Below, piece after piece: positions 57,430 through 64,000 of a stretch of DNA of 64,000 nucleotides (the first letter of the stretch is position 1; each line of letters begins with the position of its first letter). Both the position numbers and the translations under genes were made by a program. Origin of the DNA: Hygrophila difformis. Lineage: Eukaryota; Streptophyta; Magnoliopsida; Lamiales; Acanthaceae. The stretch covers positions 6,918,874-6,982,873 of the forward strand of contig JAOANR010000005.1 in the NCBI GenBank assembly GCA_030278955.1, read 5' to 3'. The notes under the pieces are model-generated. The model did no database searches, was not told the origin of the DNA, and saw only the letters and a program-made list of their open reading frames with translations.

Positions 57430-57445
57430 CAGCATAAACATGCTG
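57430..57445 (-). other. Conserved LTR hairpin (element D 5' copy)
   Basis: In the transcript sense it reads CAGCATGTTTATGCTG, a perfect 6-bp stem with a 4-nt loop, preceded by ACTTACC and followed by ATAA. Counterparts: 52420-52435 (D 3' LTR), 41749-41766 (E, plus strand) and 42683-42696 (C, minus strand). Confidence 0.6.
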
Positions 57446-57913
57446 GGTAAGTTAACCCCTAACATACAATAATGGCGTTTCAAAGGCTTTAATTATTTAA
57501 GAAAAAGAATTGACTTACATTTAGCACGATTGCATACACTATATAAATTTTACTCAGCTAGCTACTGGAAATTTAATTGTATAGATCAAGTGTATGGATT
57601 CCAAAAGAACGTAGCTATAACTTGCAATGTGATTAAATAGATTGGCATGACCTAAAGCATGATTTAACAAGGATTTAGTTTAAATTTCTTATAAATTTCT
57701 CGTTTCATTTCTTTTACAGATCACCATCTGCTAGGGCTCTTATGTCCACCAGCTGTACGCTTGGGCTCATACGTCCACAAGTATCATGGTCAATATTTTA
57801 ATAGTGGTATTAGGTCCGCTAGCCATACAATCAATATTTCCGCTATGGCTCTTACATCCACTAGACATACACTTGGGCGCTTATGTCCACAAGCCGTAGA
57901 CAAAATTGATAGT

Positions 57914-58034
57914 GGGTATGTTTGGGAGCAAGCATATTTGATAGCATATAGCATATTGAAAGAGCATATCCTCTCACAGTTCTCTCTCCAAATCTGCTAT
58001 CTGTTAGCGGATCTGCTGACTCCCAAACATCCCC
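57914..58034. mobile_element. Tiny MITE, 121 bp, in LTR of D
   Basis: Terminal inverted repeats GGGTATGTTTGGGAG and the complement of CTCCCAAACATCCCC, flanked by AGT on both sides (57911-57913, 58035-58037). The other LTR of D lacks it and has a single AGT at the same place, proving an insertion. Confidence 0.88.
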
Positions 58035-60191
58035 AGTATCCAGCTTAGTCATAAACCGCAATGGTTTCAACAGAGTTTTCGTCTCATTGTTTAGAGAGTC
58101 CAATTTCAAAATAGAGTTTTACAGTGTCGCTGTTTAGGCCTTTTTCATTAAAAAAAAATTCATTTCAACGTCAATTGATTTGTAAATCTCACAGTAGCTC
58201 AAGAACGTCCAAACGAACAATCTTCGTGTTTTAAGTTTTTCAAAACGGGTTGAGGAAATGAGTCGAATTTAAAGATCTTTCACGGAAATGTAATCTGTCC
58301 GGATTCGGACTTGTCACAGTTTAGGAAATGGATTTTTCGACATAGCAAATGAATTTCAAACACTCTGAACTTTTAAGGGCATGAACTTAACTTGATTATA
58401 TACAAATTTTATTTAGAACTTGAAGGCTAATTCTCGTCGGGTCAGTGGTTAATATTTGGACCAAATTCGGAACTAAATCTGTCAGCTTTTATGAGTTCGG
58501 TAAGAACGCAGATTGGTTCGGTTGGGATTCGGATTATAAAATTTTACAGAGGTATTCATGACTCATAGATCTACAAATTTTTTGTTTAACACAAGTCCTA
58601 ATTCGGCGTAGATCAGAGGTCAAAATGGCTAACAATATTGAAAGTCAAATCTGTCAAAGTCCTAAGTTCGAAAAATGTGCAGAAGTGTTCAGATTCAGTT
58701 TTCGGGCAGCGAACCTTAAAGAAAAATTACGAAAATTTTACAGCGTGTAGATCTATGTCTGAGGAACACTTTTTATGTTTTTAGTTTTTCTGTTTGAGCA
58801 TTTTAAAAGGTCTGAAAAATTCGTCCAAAAACACTGCGCACGTGTAAATCTCTTGTTGACAGATTTTATTAGTTCTTCGTTAGATCTTCGTGTTCGGGTT
58901 AAATTTTAGCCACCAAAACCATAGTAAGGATTAACTTACATGATATGAGTTCTAAACAGTCCTTGGGTCGTTCGGAATCTACGGATCGTCACGAACGGAT
59001 CTCCTCAACACGATTCTTCCTCCTTTGGCCACGAATCGGAGTCGAAAGGAAAAATCTAGGGTTAGATCAAATTTTCGGGTTCAAAAAGATGAACGAAAAC
59101 TTAAAACTACTTATCAACAATCTAGAATCCTTGAATCTTGGTTCCACACTCTTCCTTGGTCGGATTTCATCGCCGGAAAGTGGTCGGAAAGCAAGAACTT
59201 GGTGTTTTCGGGTTTTGGGAGAAATTTGGAGAGTTTGAGAGGAGAGGGGGCTGCTAGGGTTTGTGTAGGACGAAAAGATGAGTGCCAAGACTCCACAATC
59301 CGTCCATATACTCCTTCCCTCGACTGGGATTGAGTTACCAAAGTCGGGGGTCGAAAATAAGGTAAGAAATTGTCGAAAACCGAAAGTTGATCATCCTCTG
59401 TACAACAGCGCGGTCGCGGCGCGCTATCTGTCAAGACCGCGTGGCCACCGCTCGGCCCTCGGCAGGGCTCGTCGTGGACCGGGCCGTGCGATCCGTCGCG
59501 CCATTCCTCCTCTCTTACGGGTTCTTATCCTCCTACGTTTTCGGGCTCAATTTTTCGGGTCATTCTCGGATTATGATTCATATCTCAAATTTATTTCGAC
59601 TCGAATTAATTTCCTATTTGAAATCTTGAATCCGCCGAGTTTGAGTTCGTCGGCTTCTACTTTGTCGTCTTTCGATTCCCGTGCAATGATTTACTTATTT
59701 AAATCATTTCCGACTTCACGGGTTCTCGAAATCAAAATTCTTTCCTTCCTTGAATCTAATTCCAGTTCTTTAGGCTCGATCCATTGAATATCTTCGGGCT
59801 TCCTTTCCCTCGTTTATTCCATTTTGAATTTTTGAATCTATCGGCATTTCATTCCCGAGAAATAATTTATTGTAATAAATTTTTTTTTTCTCAGAGATAT
59901 TTCGACCTTGATCGGGTATTACAGTCTACCTCCATTAAGAATCAAATTCGTCCCCGAAGTTGCGTGTCATACTAGGGTTGCTTGTGACCTTAAGAACAAA
60001 TTTTCGGGTATTACATATGCTATTTATTTTAGTAATAATATTTTTTTGTAGATAATAAGGTTGGAACCCACAACCTATAGATAAAAAGTCTCATAGAAAT
60101 ACCAATAGACTCTTAATGGTTTTGTGTTAAATAATAAGAATCAACTATACTTAATATGAAATTTGTTAGAAAAAGTAATACCAAACTAATA

Positions 60192-60450
60192 CTCCCTCCA
60201 TCCCACAATAATGTTCTCATTTGACTTTTTGACACGGTTTATTGTTCAACTTTGACTCGATATTATTATAATTATATATTTGAAAAAAATAGTCGAGTCC
60301 GGTCTTGTTAGATTCGTCTAATCGTATAGTTTTAGAATATATATTTTACATAATTTCTACTTGTATATATTTTGAGATATTAACAATTTAAAAAGTGCAT
60401 TGGATTGTGTGCAGAAATGAAATGGGAACATTATTGTGGGACGGAGGGAG
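60192..60450. mobile_element. Stowaway MITE, 259 bp
   Basis: Starts CTCCCTCCATCCCACAATAA and ends with its complement (…TTGTGGGACGGAGGGAG); the terminal repeats are about 31 bp with two mismatches. TA duplication at 60190-60191 and 60451-60452. The left LTR of C has the empty site (44280-44300). Confidence 0.95.
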
Positions 60451-60837
60451 TACTATTATCAAATATTTATTTTTATCTGATATAATATTTTCTCTTGGGA
60501 AAATATATTTTCTAACTCAACTAAATTATTTTCACTTGGAAGATAATCCTCTTAATATATATTCCCTTTTTGCAAGCATGTATCTCTATTATTTTTCTCT
60601 ATTATTTTTCTCTCGGAAAAATAATCTTCCATCCTTCTATATTTCATTTGAAAAGTATATTACTCTATTGATTAATTAAATTATTTTCCTAGGGAAAATA
60701 ATTCATTCTCTTTCTCATGATCTTTATCCAGAATAATATTAATCTATTTCTCAAATTGACTTAAGAAATAATATAAATTATTTCTTTTTTTTTAAAAAAA
60801 TATTATCATATAACAAACTTTCAGGTATTACAAATGG

Positions 60838-61888
60838 ATTTTGTCCTAAGCTTATCCCGAATACTCTTTAGGACATAATCGAGTATGTGTAATCAAGTGA
60901 TGATTACATGGGAAAGATTAACCAAACCATGGTTGACCTCAATAATTAAGGACCAAGAGATAATAACTTAAATCTATCAACGCAATTACAATTTGAAAGG
61001 TAACCCGTCGAAAGATTTCAATAAAAATAGAGTTTATGGAAATATACATCCAATTATGAAATACCTCTAGTTTTGTCACAAGGCTTCGAGGATGAAGCCT
61101 TATTTTAATGACGGTATACTATAACATTTCGTAAAATTTTAAATAAAATTTAATTAATACATATTCAAATTTCTCATAAAATTAATTTTTAAAGAGGAAA
61201 AGAAAATGATGATATTTTTTTCAAATATTGATTAATTAAGTCAACTCTAGTAGTGGACTAGTTTTAAGAAATTAAAACCTTTTAATTGCACCAACATTTA
61301 ATTAACCCGTAAGTGTTAAACTATATTATATTTCCAGTTATTTAAGTTCATATTAATTAGTTACAACTATTTAGTCAATATTTAGAATTATTTAGTCATT
61401 TTAAATCCTTGATCAATGATCACATATAATTAATTCAGGAATATGCAACGAAGATTCATAAAGGAGGTTTAGCCTCAAACAAGGTTTGATTATTAGAACC
61501 CAAATAAGTATACAAACTATCTGATTTTTAAATAAAAGAAATATTATAAGCTTTTAAATAAAAGTATTGAACATGAGTCAAGTTGTAGAATTAATCACTA
61601 TAATTTAATTTAAAATACTTAACCGGTTTAATTATGGAATTCATTAGCGGCCAAATCCTCAATAAACAAATTGTCCGATTACGAAACCTCAAGACTTGGA
61701 TGATTTAGTAAAATTTACTATTGAATGATTTCAATACTTATTAGTTAATAACGATTATAAGACCACATATTACTAGAAGATTATTCAAGCCCAATTACGC
61801 AATGACGCTTAGAGAGTTTATATCACTTATGACGCAAAGATTTAATTGCTAATGCCATAGTTTATTAACAAGTCATAGTTTATCAGTG
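60838..61888 (+). other. Decayed sequence, possible chromovirus 3' end
   Basis: No open coding sequence. On the plus strand 61084-61125 (GCTTCGAGGATGAAGCC … TATAACATTTCG) resembles the junction of pol end, polypurine tract and LTR start in chromoviruses, so a heavily decayed element may run rightward from here. The rest is AT-rich. Confidence 0.35.
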
Positions 61889-62873
61889 TGTTTGGAGTTC
61901 AATGTTATTATATTAACTTATAGGATTTGGACAAACAAGTTGTTAGAAATGGACGGAGGCAGCAATACAGAAACGTCGAGTCGAGATAGGATCTCTGACG
62001 TTTATGCCCCGGTAGTGCTCCGGCAATGGCAGAACGTCCCCAAAGGTAAAACGACGAAACGCCTCGACGTAGCAGCACCGCAAACGTCGACGGCCGGCGA
62101 ACTGAACAAAGATATGAGGGAGTCGGGAGGAGGAAGCTTATGCAGAAGAAGGTGTTTCTGACCCTAACCCTGACGCTGCCATTTATAGGCGTTGGAGGAG
62201 ACGAAACCGCCGGCAGCCATTGATGGGGCGGTTTCAGCTGAAATTCAAAAGTTTTCAACAGCTGAATTCGAATGGTTTTCAACAACTCGTGACGGGTGTT
62301 GAAATCAGAGTGGGCTTCAACGACTGGGCTTGGCGCATGGGCTTTGACAAATAAACTTTATCTAAAAAATTAGACAGGCCCAAAGCCCACCCAAAGCCCA
62401 ATTACCAAGATCCAAGATCCAAGTCCAAGTCCAAGTCCACGGGCGCGGGCGCGGGCGACGGCGACGGCGACGGCGACGGCACGGCGCGGCTCGGCTCGGC
62501 TCGGCTCGGGACGGGACGGGACGGGACGGGCGCGCGCGTGTGGGCTTCCCCCACACTTGACCAACCTGCATTAGTTTAATTGATTCTAACACGCAGAACA
62601 ATATAAACTAATTCAACTCCCACTGCTCAAGCAATGTGGGACGCGCCGCCTTTACCCACTCTTTAACAACCATTTAAACATAGGCGTTTCAACTAGCCAC
62701 GTTCAATGACCCACTTTGACCACTTATTTCTCACTCACCCGACTACGGTTTTGAGAAAATAAATGCACTACGACAATCTACGCGAAATGTAGAATTCGTA
62801 TACGCTATTTAATTAAATCAAATTAAATATCGTCATTATGCAAAAAGGAGCTCAAAACCCCCTTTTTCCAACA
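61889..62873 (-). repeat. 3' LTR of the copia element
   Basis: The right edge (CCAACA at 62873) is set by the purine tract. The left edge near 61889 (TGTTTGGAG) is only the best TG/CA fit. A minus-strand TATA box CCTATAAAT (about 62181-62189) suggests transcription starts near 62155, so open frames at 61886-62285 are LTR sequence, not a gene. Confidence 0.6.
62406..62535. repeat. Mosaic of five short tandem repeats
   Basis: Consecutive runs: CAAGAT/CAAGTC (62406-62438), GGGCGC (62440-62456), GGCGAC (62455-62480), GGCTC (62486-62508), GGGAC (62507-62530), ending in CGCGCGCG. All lie in the U3 part of the copia LTR. Confidence 0.92.
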
Positions 62874-63435
62874 ATCCCCCACATGAGTGGAAATAACAGC
62901 AGCAGTGAATACAATGCAGATGCAAATGCCCCGACTCCTTCTTTAAAGAAAGGTTACTGCACGGGTTTAAGTAGTTTTTGGCTTTGAACTTAAACCATAT
63001 CAATATTATTGAGTATACAGGCGGCGTAGTGATTTTACTCTTGAACTATCCCCCACATCGTATACTAGTCCAATAATAAAGAATCAGTAACTTTTCAGAC
63101 TCTTTGTCCGTTCTCACGTTTGGTTCCATTCCAGGCCATGGAAACCCCCTTTGGATTCATAAGTCTCTACTGAAGCGGCCACACTTCTACTTATATAGGT
63201 GATTCAACCAAGTATCCTGTCATACTTATATGAACACACAGTTCCAGAATCATTAAGAGTCATTAAACTCAACCTCTACCATAGACAGGCATCAAACACT
63301 TCATCATTGCTTCTGAGGGAAAGGATGAAGATTATTCTTCGAAAGTGTTTTCACATTTGAAATCATACATCTTAGTTGTCCCTTTGAACCAAGTTTGTGG
63401 GATCTCCACGCATCATGGTTGGGTTACAAATGTAA
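62874..63435 (-). other. 3' untranslated part of the copia element
   Basis: Between pol stop and LTR. Contains two CCCCCACAT tracts (62876-62884, about 63050-63058), i.e. two purine tracts on the coding strand. No coding sequence seen. Confidence 0.6.
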
Positions 63436-64000
63436 TCATTCTTTAGGTGTGGGTTTTAACCCCATTCCCTCTCGCAATTTGCAAAATTGATCTATGTTGA
63501 TAGCTTTTGTTAACGGATCCGCTAGGTTATCTCCAGACTTCACATAAGTTAGAGAAATCACCCCACTAGAGATCAATTGCTTAACGGTATGATGTCGACG
63601 ACGGATATGTCTCGACTTACCATTATACATCTCATTTTGTGCCCTGCCAATAGCTGCTTGACTATCACAGTGTATCATTACTGTTGGCACAGGTTTCTTC
63701 CAACATGGAATTTCCTCGAGGAAATTTCGAAGCCATTCGGCTTCTTCACCAGCTTTATCTAAAGCTATGAATTCAGATTCCATGGTGGATCGGGCTATAC
63801 ACGTTTGTTTTTGTGACTTCCAAGGCACAACCCCTCCCGCAATCATGAATACATAACCACTTGTGGATAATGAATCACTTTTATCTGATATCCAATCGGC
63901 ATCAGAGTACCCTTCAAGAACAGGAGGATATCTCGTGTAATGTAACCCCAACTCTTGAGTATATCTTAGATATCTCAAGACTCTCATAATAGCCTTCCAA
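63436..64000 (-). CDS. Copia polyprotein C-terminus: RNase H (partial)
   Basis: The open frame enters at the right edge and ends at 63436. It carries the copia RNase H signature: [20 protein letters not shown], then [42 protein letters not shown], and the [16 protein letters not shown]…[11 protein letters not shown] end block. The catalytic Asp (SDAD), Glu (MESEF) and Asp (CDSQA) are present. No stop or frameshift is seen in the visible part, so the element may be young. RNase H removes the RNA template during reverse transcription in the particle. Confidence 0.92.
   Translation of the reverse strand, partial: WKAIMRVLRYLRYTQELGLHYTRYPPVLEGYSDADWISDKSDSLSTSGYVFMIAGGVVPWKSQKQTCIARSTMESEFIALDKAGEEAEWLRNFLEEIPCWKKPVPTVMIHCDSQAAIGRAQNEMYNGKSRHIRRRHHTVKQLISSGVISLTYVKSGDNLADPLTKAINIDQFCKLREGMGLKPTPKE

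Larger units (their letters stand above)
52042..60015 (-). mobile_element. Gag-only LTR retrotransposon D nested in LTR of C
   Basis: LTRs at 52042-54936 and 57052-60015 (2.9-3.0 kb) surround only 2.1 kb of internal DNA. The 5-bp duplication TATGC is perfect (52037-52041, 60016-60020), and the uninterrupted site is in the left LTR of C (44112-44123). The left LTR starts TATAACACC, a mutated TGTAACACC. On the minus strand the internal region has a tRNA-Met primer site and gag, then the polypurine tract; no protease, RT or integrase. This is the TR-GAG type, which must be mobilised by a helper, probably a related chromovirus. Confidence 0.92.
57052..60015 (-). repeat. 5' LTR of element D
   Basis: TGTAACACCC…GGGTATTACA. 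It aligns closely with 52042-54936 except for a 121-bp MITE (57914-58034) and small indels. Confidence 0.9.
42276..60832 (-). mobile_element. Chromovirus (Ty3/gypsy, Tekay/Del-like) element C
   Basis: LTRs begin TGTAACA(C/G)CCCC and end TATTACA; the 5-bp target duplication AATGG is perfect (42271-42275, 60833-60837). Minus-strand order: 5' LTR (50407-60832), tRNA-Met primer site, extra coiled-coil ORF, gag, protease, RT, RNase H, integrase, chromodomain, polypurine tract (44657-44675), 3' LTR (42276-44656). All domains are present but carry stops and frameshifts. The right LTR is expanded by element D and a Stowaway MITE. Without them the element is about 10.3 kb. Confidence 0.93.
50407..60832 (-). 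repeat. 5' LTR of element C, split by element D and a MITE
   Basis: LTR sequence occupies 50407-52041, 60021-60189 and 60453-60832. The left LTR (44101-44320) preserves the empty sites of both insertions. It lacks about 256 bp present in the left LTR; short similar sequence (ACAAAGT/ACAGTGACC) at the deletion ends suggests microhomology. Confidence 0.9.
61889..64000 (-). mobile_element. Ty1/copia retrotransposon, 3' end (runs off window)
   Basis: On the minus strand the end of a copia pol (RNase H) is followed by about 560 bp of untranslated sequence, a purine tract (ATGTGGGGGAT, about 62874-62884) and a 3' LTR beginning TGTTGGAAAAAGG. A second purine tract of the same kind lies near 63050-63060. 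The element continues beyond the right edge. Confidence 0.82.

Noticed and set aside
61886..62285. Opposed open frames resembling a small gene
   Set aside because: They fall downstream of the LTR TATA box in the copia LTR and match no known protein.
62362..62601. Arg/Pro- and Arg/Ala-rich open frames
   Set aside because: They are translations of the mosaic tandem repeats in the copia LTR.

Overview
The window is eukaryotic nuclear DNA from a flowering plant, probably a eudicot. The evidence is Athila-type and chromovirus Ty3/gypsy elements primed by tRNA-Asp and tRNA-Met, plant L1 LINEs, a copia element, Stowaway/hAT/Tourist-like MITEs and an endogenous plant pararetrovirus. Species cannot be told from the sequence. 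Almost everything is nested mobile DNA; single-copy cellular sequence amounts to a broken peroxisomal enoyl-CoA isomerase gene (10256-10988) and two unidentified exons (30113-30646).

Layout. 1-8519: Athila-like element A (minus strand, cut by the window start) with a 4.6 kb LTR, inserted in a LINE. 8520-10170: the rest of that LINE, with an internal RT-to-RNase H deletion. 10256-12444: isomerase pseudogene and AT-rich DNA with a decayed Stowaway MITE. 12445-28167: gag-protease-only Athila-like element B. Each of its LTRs was hit again: the left by a complete 4865 bp solo LTR of the A family (5-bp duplication GCTAT), the right by an ORF1-only LINE. 28168-30680: hAT MITE, AT-rich DNA and unidentified exons. 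About 30680-37762: a nearly full-length pararetrovirus with five uninterrupted overlapping ORFs, its own promoter and a tRNA-Met primer site, bracketed by a diverged inverted repeat. 38423-42125: Tourist-like MITE and a solo LTR. 42276-60832: chromovirus C (duplication AATGG), whose right LTR holds gag-only element D (52042-60015, duplication TATGC) and a Stowaway MITE. 60838-64000: decayed sequence and the 3' end of a copia element.

How parts relate. Many elements are non-autonomous or inactivated: B and D lack pol, LINE-2 lacks ORF2, and C has a full domain set but is broken by stops and frameshifts. Many of the stops look like CGA-to-TGA or TGG-to-TAG/TGA changes, as expected after cytosine methylation and deamination. 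The pararetrovirus is the exception, since every ORF is open.

Most notable: (1) the intact pararetrovirus; (2) two-block palindromic repeat arrays at the same place in two related giant LTRs but built from unrelated palindromes; (3) a hairpin with compensatory base changes at a constant distance from the 3' end of three chromovirus LTR families; (4) an extra coiled-coil ORF in chromovirus C. All calls are from reading the sequence; no database search or folding was run.
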